Assembly: GCA_002420005.1 (NCBI GenBank) | Contig: DIHE01000160.1 | Span: 35,170 to 99,169 of the forward strand | Direction of reading: 5' to 3' | DNA length: 64,000 nt | Source: Holophagales bacterium UBA5704 | GTDB taxonomy: Bacteria; Acidobacteriota; Thermoanaerobaculia; Multivoradales; UBA5704 | In this document: one piece after another, positions 9,901-17,504 of the stretch | Layout of the letters: the number at the start of each line of letters is the position of its first letter | Position numbering within the stretch: the stretch's first letter is position 1 | Program-made: the position numbers and the translations under genes | Notes under the pieces: generated by a model | Database searches by the model: none | Told to the model about the DNA's origin: nothing | The model's input: the letters and a program-made list of their open reading frames with translations, nothing else

Positions 9901-11113
9901 GGCACGCCGCCGTTTCGAACGCGAATTCGAGGATGTCCGGGAGGCCACGAACGCCCGAGCTGCATCTCTGTCCGCCACGATGCTCGATGTCAGCCTGGCC
10001 CTCTTCCAGCCTGTTGTGGCCGGCGACGCTGCCACCGGCTTCCGGGTCCAAGGGACCGGACTCATGACCGGCGATCGGATCTTCGCGGTTCAGGAAGAAG
10101 GAGGGCTCAAGATCGCGGCGAGGAAACATGACGAAATCGGCCTCGAAGCCCTGCGGCGTCTGGAGCAGGGCGATCTACCGGGTTCCCGGCAATGGCTGGA
10201 TTGGGCGCAGGAGGACAAGCGCAAGATCAGAGGCGAGGATCCGCTCGCCTCCCACCCCCTCGTCACGCTGTGGACCGCGGGCACGGAGGCAGGCGCCGAG
10301 GAGGCCCGCTGTGCCGCGGCGACCCTCCTGGCCGGCGGCAACTTCTCGGAGAAGGCGCTGCCCCTTCTCCTTGCCTGCCGTACCGCGGCACCGGAAGGCC
10401 CACGGCGCACGGCGTTCGATCTGGCTCTCGCCTGGACCAGCCAGCGTCTCGGCCGTTTCGCCGATCTGGACACTGTGGCACAGCGTCTGGCCGCCGCGCA
10501 CCCGACGTCCCTGAGCGCCTACGAGCTCCGCGAGACGGCGCTCACCCTGCTCGCGCGCTGGGAGGACCTGCGCCGTCACGCCGAAGAACGGCTGGCGCTC
10601 ACGCCGAACGACCTTGCGGCGTTGCTCACGCTGCATAGGGTCGCCGACATACAAGGAAACCTGGAGGAATCCCGGCAGTGGTTGCAGCAGGCGGTCGAGA
10701 GCGGCAAGGCGTCCTCCACCGTCTACAACAATCTCGCCTGGCTCACCTTGGTGCGAGGCGAGGTCGACGATCAATCCATCGAGCACGCCCAACGGGCCGC
10801 GACGCTCGACCAGTACAAAGACCCTACGTCTCTCCATACCCTGGCCGCTCTTTACGCCGAGCAGGGAAAGACGGCGGAGGCCTACCAGCTCATCCTTCAA
10901 GCCCTGGAGCTCAAGGACGACAAGAAACCTGAATCGGACGACTGGTACGTCTTCGGCCGCCTCGCCGAGCGCTACGGCATGCCGGACGAGGCGCGCCGGT
11001 TCTACGCCCGCGTCGAGCCACCGCAGAAGGGAGACACGGAAGCCATTTCGACGTACCGGCTGGCCCGGCGCCGGCTCGATGCGCTCAAGCCGGCGCCGGG
11101 GAGCGAGCCGTAG
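6947..11113 (+). CDS. DUF3857 / transglutaminase-like / TPR protein
   Basis: A 1388-residue exported protein. A signal peptide lies near residues 9-33. A DUF3857 domain covers about 50-270. It is followed by a transglutaminase-like (papain-fold) domain with all three catalytic residues visible: Cys353 in FGDCKDK, His397 in FNHAIV and Asp414 in WIDPTDRY. The C-terminal half is helical TPR sequence, for example near residues 700-800 and 1190-1330. The family is common in Acidobacteria and Bacteroidetes; its substrate is unknown. I chose the ATG at 6947; the ATG at 6971 is also possible because the signal peptide begins there. The longer frame from 6764 overlaps the divergent patatin start and lacks signal features. 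Confidence 0.85.
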   Translation: MLRNRRSKMSLSVFTLALTVLASGTLGTARLAATEPAPWEAGAFAADPSALLQAAAQVTAGDGDSSVVVLFSETRLRFEEDGRKTRVQHTVYRIVNAQATEDWHSIQMPWFPWYQERPELRARVISADGTVHTLDPATVTEAALVQEPSVFEDGRILRAPLPATGPGAIVEQQTTLREFAPFFAQGTTDQVFLRWFVPIRHARLLIDAPEGLPLHYVFRQLPEEGLRVEVADGRRRLSYEARDLAPIGELESHQPPDVRNFPYVALSTGASWAAVAQGYAEIVERAVRDAGQTPEIQAFLRAVREPGASRRAIIDRVLARIGTDIRYTGVELGMGRIVPRPPAATLKSKFGDCKDKSVLLVALLRALDIPAEVALVSVGEDKVEIEPSLPGIGAFNHAIVVLPATADSPEIWIDPTDRYARAGDLGAAAQGRLALIADSTTRDLVRTPESTAKDNRVLETREFFLADLGPARVVETSETWGEIERLFRGFYADKDDKAQREILTGGLEASYLAAELGDFEISDPFDLATPFRSRVEALKAQRGFTDLQNAVVAVFPSSALAFLPPALTAPETGKDGKPKPRQTDYHLARPFQSEVRYRVVPPDGFRAQTPPPGRVRQIGPATLSEEYAVADDGTLLATLRFAVDQRRLTAGEVEALRKAAQEVADEKPVLLQLEQVGEALLTTGRVPEALQELHTLVARSPGKPLPRIHLSRALLAGGMGTAARETARRAVELDPSSATALQSLAWILQHDEIGRRFGPGFDRSGAIAAYREAKKLDAKDTAIRTDLAILLEHDEKGRQYTPDADLAAAITEYRALRTELDDKSLDANLLAALMWAGRFAEMKELLVELGDFAAYPNLWLVAVAATDGAEAAIREAERHIANGEERRNSLLEASQELAKMRRYAEAATLAADAARQAPNAAEILARVQTLRKVRRHEELVLSPEDPADLARRLSIVSLQPGPFDGAQLSALFSHGFLQELDGNNAARRRFEREFEDVREATNARAASLSATMLDVSLALFQPVVAGDAATGFRVQGTGLMTGDRIFAVQEEGGLKIAARKHDEIGLEALRRLEQGDLPGSRQWLDWAQEDKRKIRGEDPLASHPLVTLWTAGTEAGAEEARCAAATLLAGGNFSEKALPLLLACRTAAPEGPRRTAFDLALAWTSQRLGRFADLDTVAQRLAAAHPTSLSAYELRETALTLLARWEDLRRHAEERLALTPNDLAALLTLHRVADIQGNLEESRQWLQQAVESGKASSTVYNNLAWLTLVRGEVDDQSIEHAQRAATLDQYKDPTSLHTLAALYAEQGKTAEAYQLILQALELKDDKKPESDDWYVFGRLAERYGMPDEARRFYARVEPPQKGDTEAISTYRLARRRLDALKPAPGSEP

Positions 11114-11137
11114 CCGACGGAGCGGCCACGCCCCGTC

Positions 11138-12610
11138 CTACTTCCCGCCGCGATCCGGTGCGATCTCCGCCCGCCCCCAGAGGACCCGGCCGGTCACCGG
11201 GTCGCGCACCGTGAAGACGAGCTGCTGCGGGGTCTCGCGCAGGGCGAGGACGGTGCGGAAGCGGGCATACGTGCGCGCCGGCGGCACGGTGGCCATCTGG
11301 GCCTGCAGGCGCAAGGCCGGCAGGTCGGCCCGGCGGCCGTTCTCGTCGGCGGCGGCCACGGCGAGCGGGACCTCGGCCAGATAGCCCGTCCCCTGTGGCT
11401 GGAGCGCCAGGGCTTCCACCGGCACACCGAGCATCACCGGAACGTCGAGCGACTTGCGGTGGCGCACCGGGGCCCCCAGCTCGACGATCAGGCGGCGGTC
11501 TTCCGCCGGGCCGCCGAACAGCAGCACACTCTCGGCCCGCCGGGCGGTTTCGGTGCTCGGCGATTTATCCGCGAAACCGGCGCGCGAGCGCACGTGAAGG
11601 CCGGGCCGCCGGACCTCCACCGTGATCGCATGGCTTCGGTCGTCCGCCTTCCAGGTGGGCGTAAAGCCGATCCCGTAGTAGGTGCCCGCATCCGCCACCA
11701 CCTGCCGGAAGGCGTCGTTCTTCGCCGAGACCATCACCCGGCCCCCGGTGGCCCGCGCCAGGTCATCCAAGGCGGTCACCAGCGGGGCATCCGAGAGCGA
11801 CGCATCCGTCGGATAAAGCGTGTAGCCGAGGCGATTGGCCGCCTCGAGAAGAGGTCCGTAGAGCTCGGGCTCGACGGACAGCGACCAGGCCGCCGACATG
11901 AAGAACAGAACCTTGCGGCCGGGAGGCGTTTCGAACCCACGCAGCGCAGCGGCAGCCATCCCGGCCGTCCGTCCGAGCTGCGTGCGGGCCTCCGGGCTGA
12001 TCCGGTGCGAGAGCGCCTCCAGGATCGCCACCACCTCCTCGGCTTCGAAACTGGCGGCGTTATCCTTGATCCAGTCCACGTCGGCCTGCAAAGCGGCCTG
12101 ATGGGCCAACATCCGCCCACCCAAGGCAGGGCGTTGCCTCGCCATCTGGAAGATTGTGCGCAGCCGGTCGCGGTCGCCGGTCCAGCCGCAGAGGGTTTCG
12201 ACGTGGGCACCGTCGAAAGCGAGAACCGCCATGCGATCCACCGGCCGCAGCAGGGTCAGGTCGCGTTCGAGCTTCTCCAGCAGGTCATTGCGCCGGTTGG
12301 CGAGCGAGAAGGAGTCGTCGAGATACACCAGATAGCTCTGCCCCACCTCCTCGCCCGCGGCGGCTGTTCCATCCATCACCTCGGAGAAGTACTCGATGGG
12401 AACCTCGCGGCCATCGACCAGCAACCGGAAGTCGGCTGCTGCGAGCCCCCGCACACGCTCTCCCGAAGCTCCGGTGACCACCGCCTCGACGTTGACGACC
12501 CGCACCTCGATCGCCTCGCCGACTGCCGGGACCGCAGGTTCCTCCTGGGCCACCGCCGGAAACGCCAATCCCCCTGCCACGACGATCATCCATCTCATGG
12601 ACTGCCGCAT
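11138..12610 (-). CDS. VWFA-related domain protein, secreted
   Basis: The fourth VWFA-related paralog, 490 residues, separated from the other three by the patatin and DUF3857 genes. The signal peptide is at 1-22 (ending AVAQ), the family block IEVRVVNVEAVVTG at 34-47, and an intact MIDAS at D98-D-S-F-S102. The C-terminal beta-rich half is co-linear with that of the gene at 1540-3090. The ATG at 12610 follows AAAGGAGG. It converges on the DUF3857 gene with only 24 bases between stop codons. Molecular function is unknown. Confidence 0.85.
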   Translation of the reverse strand: MRQSMRWMIVVAGGLAFPAVAQEEPAVPAVGEAIEVRVVNVEAVVTGASGERVRGLAAADFRLLVDGREVPIEYFSEVMDGTAAAGEEVGQSYLVYLDDSFSLANRRNDLLEKLERDLTLLRPVDRMAVLAFDGAHVETLCGWTGDRDRLRTIFQMARQRPALGGRMLAHQAALQADVDWIKDNAASFEAEEVVAILEALSHRISPEARTQLGRTAGMAAAALRGFETPPGRKVLFFMSAAWSLSVEPELYGPLLEAANRLGYTLYPTDASLSDAPLVTALDDLARATGGRVMVSAKNDAFRQVVADAGTYYGIGFTPTWKADDRSHAITVEVRRPGLHVRSRAGFADKSPSTETARRAESVLLFGGPAEDRRLIVELGAPVRHRKSLDVPVMLGVPVEALALQPQGTGYLAEVPLAVAAADENGRRADLPALRLQAQMATVPPARTYARFRTVLALRETPQQLVFTVRDPVTGRVLWGRAEIAPDRGGK

Positions 12611-12794
12611 ACCGTCCTCCTTTTCCCAGGCGCCGCCGATGTTCGAGCATTCCATTGCAAGGGCAGTGCCTGTCCCTTCGGAAGAGGGCACGAGGCCTCA
12701 GGACGGCACCAGGCAGTCCTCTCCAGGGGACACGCGCGGCGAAGGTGAGGGGACGGCCTGGCCGGCCCGAACGGAGCGAGGAGACCGCAGCCTT

Positions 12795-13358
12795 CTACGA
12801 GACGGGCGGCGCCTGCGGTGGCAGGCGGTGGACGCGATAGACGTAGTTGAGGCCGGAGGCCACGGTCAGGGCGGCGACGGCCATGAGGAGCCAATCCACG
12901 ACAGGATTGAGCTGCGGCACGATCGCAGAAATGAGGACCAGCACGACGGCCACCACCTGGACGAGCGTGTTGAGCTTGCCGAGCACGGAGGGAGGGAAGG
13001 TCTTCACCCCGGCAGCGAGGTAGAGCACCAGCGCCACCGCCACCATGGAGACGTCGCGGGCGATGATCAGCACGGTCACCCAGAGGGGAATCTGGGTGCC
13101 ATGGTTCAGATGCGGGAACGACAGCACGATATAGGCGGAGGTCAGGAGCAGCTTGTCCGCGATCGGATCGAGGTACGTGCCGAGGACCGACTGCTGATTC
13201 CAGAACCGGGCGACGAAGCCGTCCAGGGCGTCGGTCAGGCCCGCGATGGCGAAGATGAGGAGGGCCTTGCGCGACTCGCCGTCGATCACCGCGATGATGA
13301 ACAGAGGGACCAGCGCGATGCGGAGCAGGGACAGGAAGTTCGGGACGGTGAGCTTCAT
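12795..13358 (-). CDS. pgsA: CDP-alcohol phosphatidyltransferase (PgsA-like)
   Basis: A 187-residue integral membrane enzyme of phospholipid synthesis, most like CDP-diacylglycerol-glycerol-3-phosphate phosphatidyltransferase. The family signature DxxDGxxARx8GxxxDxxxD is complete, from DALDGFVAR to LDPIAD near residues 44-69, and supplies the metal and CDP-binding aspartates. Four to six hydrophobic segments follow. The ATG at 13358 overlaps the upstream TPR lipoprotein stop in an ATGA junction. PgsA is the likeliest family member, but other CDP-alcohol transferases share the motif. Confidence 0.82.
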   Translation of the reverse strand: MKLTVPNFLSLLRIALVPLFIIAVIDGESRKALLIFAIAGLTDALDGFVARFWNQQSVLGTYLDPIADKLLLTSAYIVLSFPHLNHGTQIPLWVTVLIIARDVSMVAVALVLYLAAGVKTFPPSVLGKLNTLVQVVAVVLVLISAIVPQLNPVVDWLLMAVAALTVASGLNYVYRVHRLPPQAPPVS

Positions 13359-14743
13359 GAGGCCCCCAGAAGCTTCAGCGTCCGACGGATGAGCTCGACC
13401 GCCGCGCCTCCCGAAAGCGCCTCGCCCGGCCGGCATTCTTCGTCGCTCAACAGCAGGTCACAACCCAGGGCACCGGCACAGACCGAGCTTTGTGCCGCCG
13501 CGCCGTCCAGGCAGGAAAGGCCCTCGCCGAAGCTCGCCAGCGTGCGCAGGAGGACCCGCAGAGCACCACTGCGGCGCAGGGGGGCGGACGGCGAAAAGTG
13601 GTGGAGCGTCGCATCGACGTCCATCAGGCCCAGATTGACCACGCGCACGATCTCCTCCTGGCGTGGATGGTCGAGCACGTCGGTGGCGATGCGCCCGGCC
13701 GAGGGGCGGGCATAGCGGACATCCGGCACCAGCCAGTACAAGAGCACGGCGAAGTCCGCCCGGTCCAGGTCCGGGTGGGCCGCGACGTCCTGCACGGCCT
13801 GGGGAAGCATCGACAGGCGCCAGCGGTAGCGGGCGGCGTCCAGCAGGCGCGCCGCCGCGGCATCGTCCGGATGCTCGGCGGCCAGACCCTGCGCGATCTG
13901 CAACCCCTGGCTCGGGTCGCCCACGGCAAGCTCCAGCTCGACGCGCCGCTCGAGAATCTCGCGGTCGGCCGGGCGCCGGGCGGCGAGCAGCTGGACGGCG
14001 GCGAGCTCCGCCACCTCATCCCCCTTGGCGACCGCCACCGAGCGCGCGCCTTCAAGCGTCGCCAGCTCGGAAGGCGCCCAGCTCTGGAGCAGATCCAGAT
14101 TCTTCTGCGCTTCGTCCAGCTTGCCGGTGCGCAGTCCCTCCTGCAAGCGGTGGGCGAGGATCTCGACCGCCCGCGGGTGCAGCTCTCCCAGCCGCTGGAG
14201 AGCCAACGGCTGGCGCGTCCCGATCGCCCGATAGGCGGCATAGGCGAGGGCGACGTCGCCCAGCTCCTCGGCGGCACGGCCGAGCAGCAACTGGCCCGCC
14301 ACGTAGGTCGGCAGCCGGTCACCGACCGGCAGCAGACGGTCGACCACCGCACGGTACAAGCCTTCGGCGAAGTCGGCCTGCGCGGCCAGCACGTGGGCCG
14401 GAGGAAGGGCGGCGTCGATGTCCAACAAGCCCGCCGCGGCATCGCGCGCTCCGGCGACGTCGCTCTCCCTCACCAGCGCGCGATGGGCCACCCGGAGCTC
14501 GTCGGCCCGGGTCGGATCGATCTCCTGTGCGTATCCTTCCAGAGGATCGGCCAGATACACCGCGACCGCTCGGGGCAGACCCCGATCCTCGATGACAGGA
14601 GCCGGCACCGGCGCCGTCACCCGCGGCGCGCACGCACCCAGACCCAGACCGGTCAGCACGACCGCCGCCCAGGCGGCAGGCCGGCCACCTCCCCCGGACC
14701 TACGCCGAAGAATGGGGTGCTGCAGCAATCGTAACAATGGCAT
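13355..14743 (-). CDS. TPR-like lipoprotein
   Basis: A 462-residue protein with a lipoprotein signal. A hydrophobic stretch at about 23-36 ends in the lipobox LGAC at 35-38, predicting an outer- or inner-membrane lipoprotein. The rest is Ala/Leu-rich helical repeat sequence with TPR-like spacing, for example about 90-170 and 215-310. A Cys-containing C-terminal region (about 405-440) has no assignment I can make. Its start lies inside hfq (44-base overlap) and its end overlaps pgsA by 4 bases, so it is translated as part of the miaA-hfq-pgsA operon. The function is not recognised. Confidence 0.75.
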   Translation of the reverse strand: MPLLRLLQHPILRRRSGGGGRPAAWAAVVLTGLGLGACAPRVTAPVPAPVIEDRGLPRAVAVYLADPLEGYAQEIDPTRADELRVAHRALVRESDVAGARDAAAGLLDIDAALPPAHVLAAQADFAEGLYRAVVDRLLPVGDRLPTYVAGQLLLGRAAEELGDVALAYAAYRAIGTRQPLALQRLGELHPRAVEILAHRLQEGLRTGKLDEAQKNLDLLQSWAPSELATLEGARSVAVAKGDEVAELAAVQLLAARRPADREILERRVELELAVGDPSQGLQIAQGLAAEHPDDAAAARLLDAARYRWRLSMLPQAVQDVAAHPDLDRADFAVLLYWLVPDVRYARPSAGRIATDVLDHPRQEEIVRVVNLGLMDVDATLHHFSPSAPLRRSGALRVLLRTLASFGEGLSCLDGAAAQSSVCAGALGCDLLLSDEECRPGEALSGGAAVELIRRTLKLLGAS

Positions 14744-14918
14744 GCTTGTAGATGAGGATCTCTTTCCCCTCGCTCTCCACGACGACGGCGAAGCGATCGA
14801 ACCGCTTCAGGCGCCCCAGGAGATGGCGGCCGGTGACCAGCTCCACCAGCATCGTCTGCCCTTCCTTCAGACTCTGGAAGAGGTAACCGTCTTGAATATT
14901 GATGTTGTGCTTAACCAT
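14700..14918 (-). CDS. hfq: RNA chaperone Hfq
   Basis: A 72-residue Sm-like RNA chaperone that pairs small RNAs with mRNAs. The N-terminal segment NIQDGYLFQSLKEG, the Sm1 core GRLKRFDRFAVVVE and the Sm2 motif IYKHAIVTI are all present. Its length matches the compact Hfq core without the long proteobacterial tail. The ATG at 14918 follows GGGAGGGCGT at good spacing. It overlaps the end of miaA by 8 bases, the classic miaA-hfq arrangement, and its last 44 bases overlap the TPR lipoprotein gene. Confidence 0.95.
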   Translation of the reverse strand: MVKHNINIQDGYLFQSLKEGQTMLVELVTGRHLLGRLKRFDRFAVVVESEGKEILIYKHAIVTIAAAPHSSA

Positions 14919-15867
14919 ACGCCCTCCCGGGGCTCCTGCGATTGGCATAATCAAGTACTCTATAGAAAAGAAGACGGTTGAGTTCCTGTGCCGAGAACCA
15001 GGTGATCTCGGGTTCCTTCCGAAACCAGGTCTCTTGTCGTTTGGCGAAGCGACGTGTCGCTTGGATCGTCTCGGCGATGGCTCGATCGAGAGACCATGTC
15101 CCCCCCAGATGCTGCACGATCTGACGATATCCGATGGCTTGAAAGGCGGGAAGGTCCGGGCTGAGCCCCCGAGCCAGCAGGCCGGCCACCTCCTCCACCC
15201 ACCCCTTCTTGACCATGCGGGCCACACGGCCCGCGATTTGATCGTATAGGATGCCCCGCGGAACCGTCAATCCGACACGGAGGGCTTCAATGCGCTCTGT
15301 GCCAAAGGGTTGACGGGAAAGGAACGCGGAGAGGGGCTCGCCGCTCACCAGGGCGACCTCGAGCGCACGCAGGATGCGCTGGGTGTCGCCCGCTCCCAGC
15401 CGCCCGGCGGTGACCGGATCGAGCCGGCGGAGCTCGCCGGCCAGCACGGGCAGCCCCTCCTCCTTCAGCCGCTCGCGCAGCGCCTCGCGCACCTCCGGAT
15501 CGCCGGGAGGGATCGGGCTGATCCCCTCAAACAAGGCGCGCAGGTAGAGCCCGCTGCCCCCGACCACGATGGGCCGCCGGCCGCGCCCGCGGATCTCCTC
15601 GATCGCCGCCCGGGCCAGACGGGCGAAGTCGCCGGCCGAAGCACGCTCGTGCGGCTCGAGGATGTCCAGCAGATGATGCGGCACCCGCGCCCGCTCCTCC
15701 GGTCCCGGCTTGGCCGTGCCGATGTCCAGGCCGCGATAGAGCTGGAGGGCGTCGGCATTGATGATCTCTCCCTCCAGCTGCTCCGCCAGCGCCATCCCCA
15801 GGGCACTCTTGCCCGTGGCGGTCGCACCGACGATGGCGAGGACGGGGGGCTCGGGTGGCGAAGGCAT
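14911..15867 (-). CDS. miaA: tRNA dimethylallyltransferase MiaA
   Basis: A 318-residue enzyme that adds the dimethylallyl group of DMAPP to A37 of tRNAs reading UNN codons. The P-loop GATATGKS is at 14-21. DALQLYRGLDIGTAKP follows at about 39-54, with the catalytic Asp in the family DSxQxY region (here DALQLY). VVGGSGLYLRAL is near 101-112. The C-terminal QAIGYRQ and ATRRFAKRQ(E)TWFR blocks are diagnostic. The usual family length is about 300-320. It heads the miaA-hfq-TPR-pgsA operon. Confidence 0.96.
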   Translation of the reverse strand: MPSPPEPPVLAIVGATATGKSALGMALAEQLEGEIINADALQLYRGLDIGTAKPGPEERARVPHHLLDILEPHERASAGDFARLARAAIEEIRGRGRRPIVVGGSGLYLRALFEGISPIPPGDPEVREALRERLKEEGLPVLAGELRRLDPVTAGRLGAGDTQRILRALEVALVSGEPLSAFLSRQPFGTERIEALRVGLTVPRGILYDQIAGRVARMVKKGWVEEVAGLLARGLSPDLPAFQAIGYRQIVQHLGGTWSLDRAIAETIQATRRFAKRQETWFRKEPEITWFSAQELNRLLFYRVLDYANRRSPGRAYG

Positions 15868-15959
15868 GCAGGGGACAGTGTACCCTCAACACTGAAGGCG
15901 GAGTTGCTCAGACTCCCACGAAAGTGACCGTCACTGCCTCTCGGGTCGTTCCCAACAGC

Positions 15960-15977
15960 TGGCCGGATCTCCGGCCA
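15960..15977. terminator. Short perfect hairpin between the C25-like gene and miaA
   Basis: TGGCCGG / CCGGCCA with a 4-base loop ATCT, a perfect 7-bp stem, lies 65 bases past the C25-like stop and 92 bases upstream of miaA. There is no adjacent U-run, so it is at best a weak or Rho-assisted terminator. The remaining sequence between 15868 and 16041 shows nothing else I can name. Confidence 0.3.
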
Positions 15978-16041
15978 TGCCTCCGTGGCAGCGCTTCGGG
16001 GCGGCCTGCCCAGCTCCATCATGCTCGACATCCAGAGGGCG

Positions 16042-17472
16042 CTACTCCCGCCAGGTCAAACGCACCGCGGGATCGCCCAGGACCACGAAATTGCGGGCAT
16101 CGTGACCCGCCTTCACCCGCCGGGCGAGATCAGCCATACCACTAGCCGAAAGGTAACCGGCTTCCTGCCAACCCAACAAATCCCTGTTCGTGCTCACCGC
16201 CAGCTCTGCATGCCGCTGATTGATGAACTCCGTGGCCGCCCCGATGGGGTAGCCGTCCAGGAGGCGTCCCAGTACGCTCTCAAAAACCTGGGGCTGGCTC
16301 CTGCCACTCCAACTGAAGGAGAGGGTGAAGGCTCTGTCAACATGGCCGAGCACCGCAAGGCAACCACCCTTGGGATGCGCCAGCAAGCTCTTCGCAAGAC
16401 CCGACAGAAAGGTCCGAGGCGCGAGAGACGAAGGAGTGTCAATGTGTGGAACTCCGCTCTCGGCGTCGAAGTCAGAAACCTCGGGAGTGCCAGCGCTGTA
16501 GCAGGCGAACAAGAACGCAATCATACCCCGCAGGTCGGCCTCCGCGCTCACATCCACGGAGGAGAAATACTGCTCCGGCGGAATGGCCTTCTCCTCACCC
16601 TCTGCAGGCCGCTCCCACTCCTGGCAGAGGAGCGCACCCTGATCTCGCATCTGCAGTGGATCACCCGCCGGAAAGCGCATTCCGTGCGTAGCGGCCATGA
16701 GAAGGGCCGCCCTCTCCGGCCCACCGACAAGAGGGCCCAGGTTTCTCTTGATCGCCTCCTCTCCAAAGACTCGCGCCTGAGGCCAATGCCTGTATTGGTC
16801 CCGAAGAGCCTCTGCGAGCGGCCGGACCAGGTCGGTCAATGTGCGTTCCGTCGGACGGTCGCCTTTGTTGCTCGTCCCGAAAAAAGCAATCCGCCGTGGA
16901 GGTCGAACACTGTTGTCCTTCTCCGCCGCCAGCACTCCTGCGGCGTAGTTCCCGTAGTCCTCGACCTTCTCGAAATAGAGCCGCCCCACCGCGTACTGGA
17001 CGTCGAGGTCGTACTGGAACTGGAACGGGAGAGTTCGCGGATCGCCGACCAGAAGGACGTAGTAAGGTACAAACCTCGGGTCGGCTGGCCCATTGTCGGC
17101 CCTTTTCGCCTGAAGAAACTGCTCCTTCGTCTGCCCGATCTCATAGGTGAATTCCTGGTACAAGGTTCCCGCCTGCTCCGATCGGTGTCGCAGCAGGGGG
17201 CTCAGTGCTTTTCGGACGTCGGCACTCACGTCTGGTGCGAAGATGACACACCACCCCGCCGACGCCAAGCTCTTGGGATCAACCCGGTGGACCGGCTGAC
17301 GGAAGGGGTCGTCAATGCCGAACTGCTCGACCCACCAAAGATAGGTTCGATAGGCTGCCGGATCCATGGGAGCCACTCTCAGCTCGCGGAGGACCTCGCG
17401 GTCACTCCACGCGGGCAAGTACGCCCCGGTCCTCGCGTCAACCCCGTTGTAGAGCGGCTCCTCGTTGCTCAT
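16042..17472 (-). CDS. Gingipain-like (C25) caspase-fold protein
   Basis: A 476-residue protein resembling peptidase family C25 (clan CD, caspase-like fold). The approach to the core reads VPYYVLLVGDPRTLPF at 135-150, then YAVGRLYF, as in gingipain subdomains. The catalytic pair appears as His263 in ATHG and Cys324 in ACYSAG. There is no signal peptide, so it probably stays in the cytoplasm, unlike secreted gingipains. The ATG at 17472 has an AGGA site; an ATG at 17496 is the alternative. It lies 32 bases downstream of the TPR-CHAT gene on the same strand, so co-expression is likely. Protease activity and substrate are inferred from the dyad only. Confidence 0.65.
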   Translation of the reverse strand: MSNEEPLYNGVDARTGAYLPAWSDREVLRELRVAPMDPAAYRTYLWWVEQFGIDDPFRQPVHRVDPKSLASAGWCVIFAPDVSADVRKALSPLLRHRSEQAGTLYQEFTYEIGQTKEQFLQAKRADNGPADPRFVPYYVLLVGDPRTLPFQFQYDLDVQYAVGRLYFEKVEDYGNYAAGVLAAEKDNSVRPPRRIAFFGTSNKGDRPTERTLTDLVRPLAEALRDQYRHWPQARVFGEEAIKRNLGPLVGGPERAALLMAATHGMRFPAGDPLQMRDQGALLCQEWERPAEGEEKAIPPEQYFSSVDVSAEADLRGMIAFLFACYSAGTPEVSDFDAESGVPHIDTPSSLAPRTFLSGLAKSLLAHPKGGCLAVLGHVDRAFTLSFSWSGRSQPQVFESVLGRLLDGYPIGAATEFINQRHAELAVSTNRDLLGWQEAGYLSASGMADLARRVKAGHDARNFVVLGDPAVRLTWRE

Positions 17473-17504
17473 CGTTCCTGCTCCCTCTCTTCGCATCTTG
17501 CGAC

